Assembly: GCA_002786025.1 (NCBI GenBank)
Contig: NHNW01000050.1
Location: 62,001 to 126,000, forward strand
From: Zasmidium citrigriseum
Lineage: Eukaryota > Ascomycota > Dothideomycetes > Mycosphaerellales > Mycosphaerellaceae
DNA length: 64,000 bases
Direction of reading: 5' to 3'
Below the pieces are notes generated by a model. It made no database searches and had not been told where the DNA came from. It worked only from the letters and a program-made list of their open reading frames with translations. Positions within the stretch are counted from its first letter, which is position 1, and each line of letters starts with the position of its first letter. A program made the position numbers and the translations under genes. This document shows positions 34,418 through 45,764 of this stretch, one piece after another.

Positions 34418-34829
34418 ATTGGTCTTTCACGTGAAGACGAGGCAAGTGAATGAATGTACGAGAGCGGGTGCGGAGAGAGGATGCTTTATGTCATCGAGAG
34501 AGGAGATTACGGACTAGGAGAAAAGAAACTTGCCGTACGCATCCTGGCCCATGAATGAAGCCTATTGAGGCCTGCTGCGAGGATGTCGCCGCTTTGATTG
34601 TTTCGGTGGTGGTCGGTCGGAGAATCTTCGGCAGAACTCAATGAAAGTGCAAGCTGGCTTTCCAAATAAAGACACACTTCAAAGGCCAGCGACATCACTT
34701 CCACACCCACCACCACCCACCAATACCGCGGACTGGTTCCTTTCGCACGCTCCTTAAGGATATGGTCTGGTGTCGCTAATCAATTGCCTCAATCAATTCA
34801 GCGGCGACACCCTTTGAACCACCGCGACG
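34418..34829. promoter_or_regulatory. Divergent promoter, NTF2-like / SEC63
   Basis: 412 nt between two starts. No specific element recognised. Confidence 0.4.
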
Positions 34830-37034
34830 ATGTCGAACGAGTACAACTACGACGCCGACGCGCAGTTCTTCCCCTTCTTCGTGCTGACCGTCACCTCGCT
34901 GGTCACGCTGCCGCTCACCTACTCGCTCCTGCGCACCCCGACCGACGTCTCCGCGCAGGCCAAAGCCGGTCACATCTCGTCCTCATTCAAGCCCAGCGAT
35001 GCCGACATCATCGACACCCAGCGCGCCAAGCAGAAGCGCAAGGAGCTCAGGCTCAAGCGCATGCTCACCGCCGCGACAGGATGGGTCCTCATGGCATATA
35101 TGGTCTACTTGATGGTAGTCACGGCCCGTACCCAGCCCAAGATCTGGAACCCCTACGATATCCTCGATGTCGCGCTGTCTGCCACCGAGAAGCAGATCAA
35201 CTCGCGCTACAGGAAGCTCTCCACCACCATGCACCCCGACAAGAGGAGGCCGAATCCCGCGCTGAACGAGACGACTGATAGCATCAACGACCAGTGGGTC
35301 GAGATTGTCAAGGCTTACAAGGCGCTCACGGATGAGGAGATCAGGAACAACTACATTCAGTATGGAAACCCAGACGGCAAGCAGAGCACGAGCTTTGGTA
35401 TCGCTCTGCCGCAGTTCCTCATTGCCGAGGGAAGTGGCAAGTTTGTGCTGGCTTTCTATGGAATTTTGCTCGGAATTGGCCTGCCTTACTTGGTCGGCAA
35501 GTGGTGGTACGGCATGCAAAAGGTCACACGAGAGCGAGTGCTGGTCACCACAGCTGGAAACATGTTCAAAGAGTTCAACGACCGTATGGATGCTGGAGAT
35601 GTCATGTCTGCTGTCAGCAGCGCCATGGAGTTCAAGGATATTCTGCATGGAACGAAAGCTGATACCGGGCTTGGCAAGGTCGAGAATAAGCTCAACTCGT
35701 CGGAAGAATGCTCTGCTGTGATGCTGCCAAAGGACAAGGCCAAGTTGAAGGATATCGAGGACCCAGCCAGGCGTAAGACGCTTGCTTTGCTTTGGGCATA
35801 CCTCAACCGACTCGACTTGGACGACAAGACGCTCGAGGCCGAGAAGTACGAGCTCCCACCGACCGCACTCCAAATGGACGAGGCATTTGTCTCTATCTGT
35901 CTCGCATACGGCTTCACCGCACCTGTCACAGCCTCATACCATCTGAGCCAGAGTCTTGTTCAGGCCATTCCACCAACGAAAGTCGGCCGCGCTCCTCTTC
36001 TGCAGCTCCCGCACTTCAACTCCGGCATCGTCCGCGAGATTGAATCAGCAGCCAACACCCAGAAAGGCCACATGTCTATCCAATCTTTCATGGCTTTGCC
36101 AGCCGAACAGCGCCAAGCCCTTGCCCAAGCAGCCGGACTCACCAACGACCGCCTAAAGGTAGCCGAGAACGTCGCACGTCAACTTCCATACCTCAAAGTC
36201 GAGAAGGCCTGGTTCAAGGTCCAGGGCGAGAAGCACATCATCCCCTCATCTCTGGTCCAGTACGTGATCAAGGCCCGATTCATCCCACCTGGCACGCCCG
36301 CATCTAGCATCCCACCCCTCAAAGACGAAGATCTTCTCGACATCGACCCCGCCGAAGGCGACATCAAAGCCCAGAAAGTCGAACCTGAGCAACACTACGT
36401 TCCATATGCGCATGCGCCCTTCTTCGCCCGCGACCGGTCACCCAAATGGCACGTCTTCCTCGCCGACAACCGACAGGGCAAGATCGCTGTCCCTCCATTC
36501 ACTTTCACAACCTTTGACAAGAAGCCATTCGATGTCGATGGTACACCTACCTTCAATGTCGTCACGTTGAAGATGCAATTCGCCGCACCACCGCAACCCG
36601 GAGAGTATAAATTCCAAATGCACCTTTTCTGCGACAGCTACATCGGTTTCGATCACAAGCAGGATGCTGTGTTGATGATTGATGATGCGGCCAAGGCGGC
36701 GGCTTTGGGGGCTGATGATGATATCTCGGAGCCTGAGGAAGGTAAGCAAGACACGCACTCACCTGCCATGTAAACCCCAGCTGACTTGTACAAAGATTCC
36801 ATCGCCGGCCAAATGGCCGCCCTCCAAGGCAAACCCACCGCGGATCCCAACAAGCCCCGTCGCTCCAAGCGCCAACTCGAGGAGGCAGAGAGAAGGGCTA
36901 AGGGAGAGGTGGATGATGAGAGTGATTATGAGAGTGGCACTGATGATGAAGACGTCGAAGATGAGAGTGAGACGGATACCGACACCGACTCGGAGGCTGA
37001 GGATGAGAAGGCGAAGAAGTCGGCGTGGTGGTAG
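34830..37034 (+). CDS. SEC63: Sec63, ER translocon J-protein
   Basis: Exons 34830-36741 and 36796-37034 give 716 aa. Sec63 spans the ER membrane and uses its lumenal J domain to recruit BiP/Kar2 for post-translational translocation with Sec61-Sec62. Visible are membrane segments near residues 14-34, 80-98 and 205-225. The J domain is at about 107-170 with the essential HPD in TTMHPDKRRPN. A long Brl domain follows, including the late PPGTPASSIPPLKDEDLLDID region and an Ig-like end (PQPGEYKFQMHLFCDSYIGFD). A very acidic C-terminal tail comes from exon 2. An alternative acceptor at 36780 would add four residues in frame but leave a 39-nt intron. This is a conserved housekeeping gene. Confidence 0.96.
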
Positions 37035-37264
37035 ATCCTCAAGTGAGTTTGTGGTGCCGTTGATTGGAAATTGAAATTGACATAGCGTCGGCGTTGGGAG
37101 TGGATGATAGTATGATTAGATGGAATGGAATTCGACAGTGTCGTTTATCAGTCTTCATGCCGTGTCTAGATTTATCAAGTGTAGTCTGTATGCTCTACAT
37201 CAACACAAGCTAGGAGCAAATCGTCATCTTCAGCCAGCAAGCATCATCTGTGCGTCCACATCAT

Positions 37265-40081
37265 CTAGCAACTCAGCTTCGCAAACACGAAACCCACTCT
37301 TCCACCCTCCTCACAAACCACTTTCCGCAGCGCCGCATCCTCAATAGCCGTATCAACAACACTCAACTCCGTCTCTTCTTCCCCACCATCATCAACCTTC
37401 TCCCCAGCAAACCTGGTATCGAAATGCGTATACCGCATCAAACTCAACATCTTCCCCTTGCTCCTCCCCTTCTTCTCCCTCTGCTTCTCAGCCTCCTCGT
37501 CAAGCTCCGAAAGTTTCGTGAAGGTGACTCTCGTCCTCGTGAGGATATCTTGTTCTTCTTCGTCTTCTTCGTCGAGACGCACGACTTCCACGCCTGTCTC
37601 TTCGTCGACTTCGATTTCTTCGTCCGCATCCTCTGGAACCTCAGGAGGCTGGCCGGTCCCGCCGCAATCGCAACCGAGGAGGCGGTGGGTCTGGCAGTCT
37701 TCACCTTCGTCCAGACTGAAGAGGTCGCGGAGCTCGGCTTTGGTGAAAGAGTTGCCTGTTGATTTGCTGTCGACAATACTGTCTGCGAGACCCGTCTTGC
37801 TGACTTGTCGCTGGTAGATTTTCTCATCCAATGCGCCCTGTGTCAACAATCGATAGATATAGCATGGTCGCTTTTGACCATCGCGATGGATCCGACCCAT
37901 GGCTTGCAGGTCGTTGGCAGGATTCCAGTCCGAGTCGAAGAGAATCAGACGCGAGCCGCCGATGAGGTTGAGGCCCGAGCCGCCTGCTTTGGTCGAGAGG
38001 AGGAAAACGAAAGAGTTGCTCTTGGGAGAGCGGTTGAAGCGGTCGACCAGTTCTTGGCGTTTGTTCTTGGGTGTGGACCCGTCGAGGCGGAGGAAGCGGT
38101 AGTCGAGGGAGGCGAGGAGTTTGCCGAGGACGTCCATCGTTTGGGTGTAGTTGCTGATGAGGACGACTTTGTCGTCGGTGGTTGTGTTGATTTGGTGAAG
38201 GAGAGAGTCTAGGACTTGCAACTTGCCACTGGCGCCGCGGTGGAGGGAGGAAGATGAAACCCCTTCCAGATACTCGGATTTCGTTGCCTCATCGCCTTTG
38301 CTGTTCTTCTCCGTCAGCAACGAGGGGCTGTTGCAGACTTTCTTGAGGACGTTGATGAGTTCGAGGCCATTCGTCGGTGTGTTCATCGCAGTCTTGAACG
38401 CCTGCGACTCGATGATGGCGCGATAGACAGACAGCTGGGCGTCCGTGGGCCTGCAGAAGACAACATACTCCGTCTTTGGCGGGAGGTACTTGGCCAGAAT
38501 CTCTCCCGTGCGTCGCAGAATGAACATGCCGGTGCGCTCCATCAACTCCTTCAGACGTGCCTCGCCGAGCTCGACATCGTCTTTACTCGCCCCCGGTTGC
38601 CGCATCTTCTCGATCGGGTTCTCGAATTCCTTCTTGAAAGTCGTCCACTTGCTCATGATACTAGGATTCACAAAGTCGACCATCTGATAGAACTCTTCGA
38701 GATCGTTCTGCACTGGCGTACCGCTAAGAATGACTCGTCGTTCGGTATTGAGGGATCGAATGGCGGCCGCTGCTTTGTTCTTGGACGTCTTCAACCGATG
38801 GCCTTCGTCGGCGATTACAATGTCGATGCCGCAGTCTCCTTGCAATTGGTCCTTGACTTTGGTCAGTTTCTCGTAGCCAATAATCATGACTTGGTATTGC
38901 CGGCCTTTGGTGAAGTCTGTCAGGCGCATCTTGTTGCCGTCGGCCACGAATACTCCAATGCGTTCATTGCCAAGCCACTTTCGAAACTCCTTTCGCCAAT
39001 TCACTATCAACGTCACCGGGCAGACGATCAATGCTTTCTTGACCACCGGAGGGTCTTCGTAGATCGGGTTCTGCTTGAGCAGTGTCCATAGCAGCGCAAT
39101 GGTCTGCAAGGTCTTGCCGAGACCCATCTCATCGGCCAAGATGGCACCTTCTCCCGTGTAGTCCTTCATGCCCATGACACATTCGTACAAGAATGCCACG
39201 CCTTCTCGCTGATGTGGCCGGAGATGTTTGTTCAAAATAGGATCCATCACAACATCGACAAGTTGCCTGCCTTTCGGAGCGCTCGCCGGTCGCCTCAGCA
39301 CAAAAGCGTCCTTATGAGTGGGGTCGTGTCGAGGCACAGGTATCTTGGCTGCCTTTGGAGCTGTTTGGACAGTGTTGTTGAGCAGAGGGGCCTTGAACGA
39401 TGCTTTCGCGGCGTTACTGGATGCCACGGACTTGAATGGCTGTTCCTTTTGGCTGGCCGCCAGCTTCTTAAACTTGGCTTGGGCCTTTTGAGAAACTCGA
39501 TTCACGCCATCGACCTCCTTCAGAGACGGCGGCTTAGCGCTCTTGGTCTTACCAAGGAAGGGCTTGCCAGCCAGATAATCCTCTTTGGAGATGACTGATT
39601 CGACTTCGATTTCCTTGCCACCGAGCGAGAGTTCGGATCCTGGTAAGAGAGGGCCCTTGGGAATGCCTCGCCCGAGCTCTCTGCCACCGGAGATGTCTTG
39701 AAGAACGCCGTAGCTGCCTTTGACGGAGAGAACGCCATCACCATCCCAGGTCTTGTTCTTCTTCATGGTGAACTTGCGCCAGACGACAATATAGTAGCTC
39801 TCGGGAGGGCTGTCTTCCTTCGATTCGCTTTGAGAAGATCCATTGGGACCGCTGAGTGGCTGCAGGGGCTTTCGGGCTGGTGCAACAAACTTCTTTGGTG
39901 CTGCGAATGGTTTGGCCTTCAAGATGTTGGCCGTGGCGATGGATGCCTCCAGATTCACGGTCTGCTCGTTGACCTCATCGTCCTGGCTGATTCGTCTCCT
40001 CTTGGCCGGTGGTTCGACGGGTCGTGATGCCGGTGGGGCCGACGAGCTGTTAACTCTGGTCGGCGGCTTGAACGGCTTCAT
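37265..40081 (-). CDS. RDH54: Rdh54/RAD54B-type recombination DNA translocase
   Basis: An intronless frame of 938 aa from ATG 40081; an upstream in-frame extension to 40198 is unlike the family. SWI2/SNF2 motifs are complete: ADEMGLGKT (Walker A), ADEGHRLK (motif II), SGTPVQNDL, LLSTKAGGSGLNLIG and QAMGRIHRDGQKR (motif VI). The N-terminal block YYIVVWRKFTMKKNKTWDGDGVLSV with LGGKEIEVESVISKEDYLAGKPF is specific to RAD54B/Rdh54 and absent from Rad54. The late CDCGG segment resembles the RAD54B C-terminal Cys cluster. The protein remodels Rad51/Dmc1 filaments in the nucleus during recombination. A very acidic stretch (about 830-870) lies near the end. Confidence 0.94.
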   Translation of the reverse strand: MKPFKPPTRVNSSSAPPASRPVEPPAKRRRISQDDEVNEQTVNLEASIATANILKAKPFAAPKKFVAPARKPLQPLSGPNGSSQSESKEDSPPESYYIVVWRKFTMKKNKTWDGDGVLSVKGSYGVLQDISGGRELGRGIPKGPLLPGSELSLGGKEIEVESVISKEDYLAGKPFLGKTKSAKPPSLKEVDGVNRVSQKAQAKFKKLAASQKEQPFKSVASSNAAKASFKAPLLNNTVQTAPKAAKIPVPRHDPTHKDAFVLRRPASAPKGRQLVDVVMDPILNKHLRPHQREGVAFLYECVMGMKDYTGEGAILADEMGLGKTLQTIALLWTLLKQNPIYEDPPVVKKALIVCPVTLIVNWRKEFRKWLGNERIGVFVADGNKMRLTDFTKGRQYQVMIIGYEKLTKVKDQLQGDCGIDIVIADEGHRLKTSKNKAAAAIRSLNTERRVILSGTPVQNDLEEFYQMVDFVNPSIMSKWTTFKKEFENPIEKMRQPGASKDDVELGEARLKELMERTGMFILRRTGEILAKYLPPKTEYVVFCRPTDAQLSVYRAIIESQAFKTAMNTPTNGLELINVLKKVCNSPSLLTEKNSKGDEATKSEYLEGVSSSSLHRGASGKLQVLDSLLHQINTTTDDKVVLISNYTQTMDVLGKLLASLDYRFLRLDGSTPKNKRQELVDRFNRSPKSNSFVFLLSTKAGGSGLNLIGGSRLILFDSDWNPANDLQAMGRIHRDGQKRPCYIYRLLTQGALDEKIYQRQVSKTGLADSIVDSKSTGNSFTKAELRDLFSLDEGEDCQTHRLLGCDCGGTGQPPEVPEDADEEIEVDEETGVEVVRLDEEDEEEQDILTRTRVTFTKLSELDEEAEKQREKKGRSKGKMLSLMRYTHFDTRFAGEKVDDGGEEETELSVVDTAIEDAALRKVVCEEGGRVGFVFAKLSC

Positions 40082-40712
40082 CGTGATGGTTGGTGCATGG
40101 TCTGAATGTGAAAAGCGAAGAGTAAAGTCGAGACGGAAGGAGCGCGATTGGAGACGTGACGCGCAGGGATTCGCGCTTGGGCCACATCGCCAACACACGT
40201 GATCGTCGACGACACTTCGGCAAAACGAACATCGTCCCTCGAGATCTCACTCACTCACCTCACCTCACCTCGTATCGAGCCATTGAACGATGCCATGCCA
40301 GCGTGACTTGTGGCCCAGCACGCACCCGAAAGGCATTGCGCGGCCAATGCAGACACCCAAGCGAATAGCTCAACCATCACACCTGCCCTTCGTTGCACCC
40401 GTCTATGACTGTCGCTCGCCAATGCCGCCATTGCCGTGATATACGCATCCCTGAAAACTGATGGATCTCGCGAGGAACGAGGAAGAGGAACAGGATGCAG
40501 GTCCAGACAGGAGCTGCGACCTGCAGGAAGCAAGCACCGCCCCACATTGACCTTGGAAGCTGCTGAGTGGCATTTCCCTTTCGTCTCTCTCTCGCATATC
40601 AATCTCACTTTCAACACAACCGCCCCTGCTTCACCAAGAATCTCCAAGATCGAGCCAAGCTACAGCATATCACATTCAGCGGCATCAGCGGCGACAGCGC
40701 TAGACTGCAACA
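40082..40712. promoter_or_regulatory. Divergent promoter RDH54 / cupin, with a CTCAC tract
   Basis: 631 nt. A short simple repeat of CTCAC/CACCT units lies at about 40246-40271. Overlapping open frames (40255-40647 minus, 40436-40903 plus) are not supported by any domain. Confidence 0.5.
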
Positions 40713-41292
40713 ATGGCCGGCCTCGTCTCCGTTCCAGACGTCGACATCAACTTCGTCCCCATCAAAGCCGGCGAGACCTTCAAACTAGGCCCCCTAACCT
40801 GCCGCGTAATGGAAGACGGCTCACACACGGGTACTACCCTACCTCCCCTACCTGTCCTCTCCACATCCACTTATTGATTCTGCAGACAACCGCCTCGGCG
40901 TAGCCGAACTAACCATGCCGCCCAAAACCCCCGGCCCCCCACCGCACTGGCACGAAATGCACGACGAAACATTCTACATCACGCAAGGAACCGTCCGCTT
41001 CCACGTTCCCGACACTGCTCCAGGCCAAGAAGGCAAAGACAAGAAGTTCGTCGACTGCAAAGCCGGAGACTACATGGTCGTCCCCATCCGAGCACCCCAT
41101 ACATTCTCCAACCCGGGGGATGAAGAGGCCAAGATCGTCTTCACGAGTACGCCCAGTTTTTATATAAATTATTTCAAGTTGTTGAGTACGTTGGCGAAGC
41201 CGGATCAGCCGGTGCCTGCGGAGGTGAATATGCAGGCGATGGCGATGTTTGCTACGGTGTTGGCGGATAAGAAGCCGAGGAAGCCTGAATAA
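40713..41292 (+). CDS. Single-domain cupin protein
   Basis: Exons 40713-40830 and 40886-41292 give 174 aa. The cupin motif 1 is exact: H60, H62, E67 and G74 in PPHWHEMHDETFYITQG, and motif 2 supplies the fourth ligand in VPIRAPHTFSNPG. A metal ion, probably Fe or Mn, should be bound. The C-terminal helices (KLLSTLAKPDQPVPAE, MFATVLADKK) match quercetin-2,3-dioxygenase-like or other small fungal cupins. No signal peptide. The function may be a dioxygenase or isomerase; the substrate is unknown. Confidence 0.85.
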
Positions 41293-41494
41293 GTATCATT
41301 ATTGACGACAACGACAGTGGTAGAGACCTGAGATGGTCTTTTGATATACGGGCGGTGAGGTACTTGATCTCAGGTACCGTTTCTGCGAAATACAAGGTTT
41401 TCGATTACCTCAGCTTGCATATCTCCATCTATTTCCGTGCAATGTTCTGTTCAGCTGAGAACCTACTGCCTCGTATGCCAGATTTCTCCCAAGG

Positions 41495-42085
41495 ATGCCG
41501 GGACAGGATGAAGATCACAAGGATTCGCCTTCACCCCTCAAATTCCTACGTGAGCAACAGCTCACTGCAATGCAAGGCCTGACACCTCCCCCAAGTCCCG
41601 GCTCAACACACGAAGAAATCGCCACTCATGTCGAACGCATCCTCCGCAGCATCATGTCCTCCATCAATACGCGAAGTTTCAACCCGGATGAATTTCCCTG
41701 GACCAGCGTAGCGGCAGACTACCGCATCGACTGTCCACACATGACCATCCACGACTCATCAGTAAGGACCAAGTCGGCGTGGATGGAGTCCCTCGAAGAC
41801 TTTACCAACCGCTTTCCCGGCGTCCACTCAACCATCGATTGTGTGATGGTGAGCGTGGCGAAGAACAGCGGGCATGCAAAGTGTTTCATGGAGTTCCGAG
41901 TGACGGGTGGACCGGGGTTTCCAAAGGGCATGAGCAAGCCGAGCATGGGGATGTACGAGTTTCGGTATATGGAGTGGAAGGGGATGGAGGGGAAGTGGAT
42001 GTTTGTGAAGGAGACGACCGTGAACGGAAGCCCGATCTGTACGCCTTTCATGGATGGTGACATCCCAATCTGGGGTGGTGGTTGA
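41495..42085 (+). CDS. Hypothetical NTF2-like (SnoaL-type) protein
   Basis: An intronless frame of up to 196 aa; ATG at 41570 (MQGLTPPPSPG) would give 171 aa and is the more usual kind of start. The domain has HEEIATHVERILRSIMSSINTR, then WTSVAADYRIDCPHMTIHDSS, a helix (SAWMESLEDFTNRFP) and strands ending in YMEWKGMEGKWMFVKETTVNGSPICTPFMDG. This alternation fits polyketide-cyclase/SnoaL-like folds found in many fungal hypothetical proteins. No function can be assigned. It converges on the DUF4202 gene. Confidence 0.6.
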   Translation: MPGQDEDHKDSPSPLKFLREQQLTAMQGLTPPPSPGSTHEEIATHVERILRSIMSSINTRSFNPDEFPWTSVAADYRIDCPHMTIHDSSVRTKSAWMESLEDFTNRFPGVHSTIDCVMVSVAKNSGHAKCFMEFRVTGGPGFPKGMSKPSMGMYEFRYMEWKGMEGKWMFVKETTVNGSPICTPFMDGDIPIWGGG

Positions 42086-42573
42086 AAGCAAGGACGGTGT
42101 CGGGTAAGGCGATTCAATAGGGTGATGATGGACCCGGTTGGTGGTTGTTGAGATGCGGTGCCATCAGACTTCCATGTGGTGAAAGTGTTGCAAGGCGGCA
42201 AGCGCGCTGAGCGCGGTTGTTGGAAATCAGGAGGATTCGAATATCCTGGCGAGAGTTTGAGGTTGGTCGGCAGACGGCAGCATTTGGGAGGCTTCAAGCT
42301 CAATGGCGTAAAGGAGAGCACTCTGGATGTATTCTCGGCAGCAGAGAGATGCAGGCAACGGGCCGCGGAACAGCTAGCACTTAACCAGCATGCGCGTATT
42401 GGTCGAAATAGACATCACACGAGCGCATGTACGTGCCATGACTCTGCTGACTTCCAGTGGTGAAGAGGTCGAGGAGAGGAGGATTCCTCGTCTACGTGCA
42501 TGTGCAGCGGCAGAGGTCATGCCGAAGCGCAGATCGCATCTCGATGATGGTGAGGGGAGCAGAAAGGCCACGG
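42086..42573. other. Convergent 3' intergenic
   Basis: About 490 nt between two stops. A hairpin AGGATTCGAATATCCT at 42232-42247 looks like a tRNA T-arm by itself but has no acceptor or D arm; otherwise nothing. Confidence 0.45.
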
Positions 42574-43164
42574 CTAGCCGGCCAGCGCCTTGCCCACGAG
42601 TGCTTTGCACTCATCGGTCATGGGAATCTGCAGCGCCATGTCCTGGCCTTGCTTGGACATCTTGACCCACGTCTTCTTGAGGATATTGATCATCTTGTCC
42701 TCATCGTGCTTATCTTTGAACTCGTCGAACTGGTCGTCCAGAAAGACCAGACATGCCACGTCTTCGAGCACCTGCACCTCCTCTTCGCCCTGCTTGAGAC
42801 CTTCCTTTTCGATCAAGGCCATGCAGCGTTCCGTCTGGTCGATGGGGTAGCCGCACTCGTCCAGGATGCTGCCCACCAGTCGTGCCTGCCGCTTCTTGAG
42901 GCTCGTCCGCCAGGTGTGATAGCCGATCTTGGTCATGGGGTACGAGTCTCGCGGCACCTCCCAGCGACGGAAGTGCTGCCCGCAGATGGCGAGCTTGAGG
43001 ACGTCGGAGGCGTCGGGTTGGCGCTTGTGCAGGTAGGCCTCCATCTTCTGCGAGTAGTGCGTTTCGTAGGGGACTTGCTTTCCATCTGGAGTCGTGTGCT
43101 TGTTGGGGTCCTCATCGTGGCCGGCGTAGATCCTGCGGCGTGCTTCCTCGAAATTGGGCGCCAT
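42574..43164 (-). CDS. DUF4202 protein
   Basis: An intronless frame of 196 aa from ATG 43164. Conserved DUF4202 blocks are easy to follow: ETHYSQKMEAYLHKRQP, LAICGQHFRRWEVPRDSYPMTKIGYHTWRTSLKKRQA, and LEDVACLVFLDDQFDEFKDKHDEDKMINILKKTWVKMS. The regularly placed His/Arg/Asp residues (QHFRRWE, KHDEDK) suggest an HD-domain-like all-helical hydrolase fold, though the biochemical role is unknown. Length matches the family, which occurs in bacteria and fungi. No targeting signal. Confidence 0.88.
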   Translation of the reverse strand: MAPNFEEARRRIYAGHDEDPNKHTTPDGKQVPYETHYSQKMEAYLHKRQPDASDVLKLAICGQHFRRWEVPRDSYPMTKIGYHTWRTSLKKRQARLVGSILDECGYPIDQTERCMALIEKEGLKQGEEEVQVLEDVACLVFLDDQFDEFKDKHDEDKMINILKKTWVKMSKQGQDMALQIPMTDECKALVGKALAG

Positions 43165-43906
43165 TCTAGGAGATATTCGACGTCTATCGCTCTTCCCGCG
43201 AGATGTTTGTCTGGCAGTTACACGACAGCACAATCAATCAATCGTGCTGCTATCGACTGCGCAGGTACAAGATCGTCATATTACGCTGAGCTCGTCTGAT
43301 TGGCCGGCGGCATCGGCGACAAGGTTTCGTCGACGTGCAGAAGATTTGAGCTTAAATCGCGGCACACGCAGTGACGAGCGATGCGATCCCGCAGCTGGTT
43401 GGAAATCTGATCCTTTCGCCTCCTCGTCCATCGCCAGGCGCGCTTCTCAGAAAAATACCAACCACGCCGCCCGTCAATCTGACTGGTACACTACGCTCCC
43501 GCCGGGTAACGAGGGTGCGAGCTGTATCAAATGCCCTGGCAGCCTCCCCGAATGGCCCATCAATCTGCGCATCTGCGGCCGCCCGCTGTCAGACCAGGCA
43601 CAACCACCGCAAAACGATGCATCACGCACGATCGAGCGCCTCCGGGCCTTGCTCGAGCTGTGGTGGGTACAGCAGCGTGCGGCGACTGGCAAGTTTAGGT
43701 AATGTGCACTCACTCTCGACCAAACACGGCTATGCAATACGATGGGTCCCTTCCCGCTAGCACACACGACCACACTTCTGCTTTTGCCCGTTGCTGTCTT
43801 TGTGCAATTGTTACTGTTCTCTCAAATGGAGCCTTAAAAGACTGCCTCTCTTCTTTGTTCTTTGCCTCATTCCGGCCTTTCATCCCCATCTCTCCTCTCC
43901 TCCGAT
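43165..43906. promoter_or_regulatory. Divergent promoter DUF4202 / MFS
   Basis: About 740 nt between starts. Overlapping frames occur on both strands (for example 43154-43702 plus) but carry no domain. The last 100 nt before 43907 are pyrimidine-rich, common upstream of fungal starts. Confidence 0.4.
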
Positions 43907-45502
43907 ATGGCCACCACCGACAAACCCTCCTCCGGCCATCTTCCACCCGCGGAACTCTCCAGCGGTTCGTCATCGCTCAACGAGAAGAATGACGGCATCA
44001 AAGTCCTCACCTGGGATGGCCCGAACGACAAACGACTGCCTCTGAACTGGTCCAACGTACGAAAATGGTTGACCTGCACCATCCTTTTGCTCAACACGTT
44101 ACTACTTCCACTAAATGGCACCGGAATTACCGTCGCCGCCGACCAACTGGCAAATGAATTCAACGTCACTGACTCGGAATGGTTCACCAACACCTACTGG
44201 ATCGTCAGCTCATGGAGCGTCGGCGGATGTTTTGTCATTCTGTTTGCCATGTCGTGGTTGGAAGATCTTGGCATCAAGAAAGTCTTCCTCGCTTTCTCCG
44301 TTTTCAACATCCTGATGATTGTTCCTCAAGCAGTGGCCCAGAACTACGCAACCCTGGTCGTCACACGATTCTTCTCAGGCGGATGTACTGCAGTCCTCGC
44401 CAATGCCATTTCCAGTGTGATTGCGGATCTGTGGGACACTGCTGTCGACCGCAGCCTTCCAACCGCCATCTACATTCTGTTCTACGTGCTGGGTAACACG
44501 GCCGGTCCGCCGATCTTCGCCTATGTCGTGCCTGCTACAAATGACTGGAAATGGTACGCCCCCCTCCACTCTCGTCTTCATCTCACTTGCTAACATTCCG
44601 ACAGGGTCTTCTACATCCAAATCATCGTCTACTGCGCCCTACTTCCACTGGCCTTCCTCCTCCCCGAGACTCGTCACGACAAGATCCTCAAAGACCAGGC
44701 CAAGAAGATGCGGAAGGAAACCGGCCAAGAAATCTACGGACCTGGCGAATTCGGCAAGAAATGGGACAGCAAACGCATCGTCCGTTCAACCTTCCGCGCT
44801 CCCAGGATGTTCTTCAAAGAGCCACTGCTCTTCTTCTGCACCCTCTGGTCAGCATTCGCCTTCGGCAATGTCTTCGTCTTTACTCAGTCGACCGAACTCG
44901 TCTTCAGCCAACTCTACGGCTGGAATCAAGCTCAATGCGGCATCATCCAAAGCGCCATCCTCATCGGCGAAGTGCTCGGTTTCCCTCTGTGTCTCGCCGG
45001 CATCCGCCTATACATCAAATCCGCCAGCCGCAACACTGAGGAACCCGGAACTCCCATCCCAGAAGCCCGGCTCTACGTCGCCATCTTCGCCTCTTTCTTT
45101 CTCATCGCTGGCGGCATGTTCGAGTTCGCATGGACGACTTACGCCGAATTCCCTTGGATCGCTCCCGCGATCGGTCTCGCCATGGCAGGTGCTGGCCAAC
45201 TCATCGTCGTCAGTGCAGCGGCCGACTATGTCATCGACGCCTATGCCATGTCGGGCTTCGCAGGGTCTGCCATCAGCGCGGCCGCCGCGTGCGAGAACCT
45301 CTCAGCCGGTTTCCTTCCCCTCGTCACGCAGCCCATGTACACCGGTCTGGGTATTCACTGGGCGAGTACTCTCCTGGCGTGCGTCGCGTTGCTAGTCAGC
45401 ATGGCGCCTGTTTCGTTCCTCTTCTACGGTCGCCGGATGCGTGAGAGTTCCCCAAGCAACCGTATGGGACGGGAGGAGTTGGCGCAGCAAGACATGTACT
45501 AA
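43907..45502 (+). CDS. MFS transporter (DHA1 family)
   Basis: Exons 43907-44553 and 44605-45502 give 514 aa. After a tail ending TWDGPNDKRLPLNWSNVRKW, typical of DHA1-type fungal carriers, come about 12 hydrophobic segments. The central loop is LLPETRHDKILKDQAKKMRKETGQEIYGP. The ARFFSGG-like segment (VTRFFSGGCTAVLANAISSVIADLWD) is a common DHA1 feature. Many relatives are polyamine or drug exporters, but the substrate is not readable here. It is divergent from DUF4202 and convergent with the SDR gene. Confidence 0.9.
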
Positions 45503-45764
45503 AGGCTTGAACCTCTTGGGAGGTCGGACAACAAAAGCATCGAGGTATTGTATAGATACGTCCGCCCCAACGCGTGATGATAATGACTGGAACGGAAAAG
45601 CATCGAAAAGTACAAGTGTATATATTTAGACGTTCATCATGAGATACCCAAGGAAAAGCCCTCTGCTTCGCTCGATACACACACAAGACATTCTGATGTC
45701 ATCCAATTCTTCTCATTACGTTCTTCTCTATTCTCCCTGCAGGCTACCCCCTTGAGCCTCATAC

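Noticed and set aside
34983..35873. 296-codon minus-strand frame
   Set aside because: Antisense to SEC63, whose J domain and membrane segments are unmistakable.
34983..37264. Frames in the SEC63-RDH54 gap and tail as extra genes
   Set aside because: The 230 nt between the two stops hold only short frames and fit two overlapping 3' UTRs.
40246..40271. Telomere-like or CRISPR-like repeat
   Set aside because: Only a short CTCAC/CACCT simple repeat in a promoter; no spacer-repeat structure and not a telomeric TTAGGG unit.
42232..42247. T-arm-like hairpin AGGATTCGAATATCCT
   Set aside because: No matching acceptor stem, D arm or anticodon arm at tRNA spacing on either strand.
44421..45395. 324-codon plus-strand frame
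   Set aside because: Alternate frame of the MFS gene, Ser/Pro-rich and without membrane segments.
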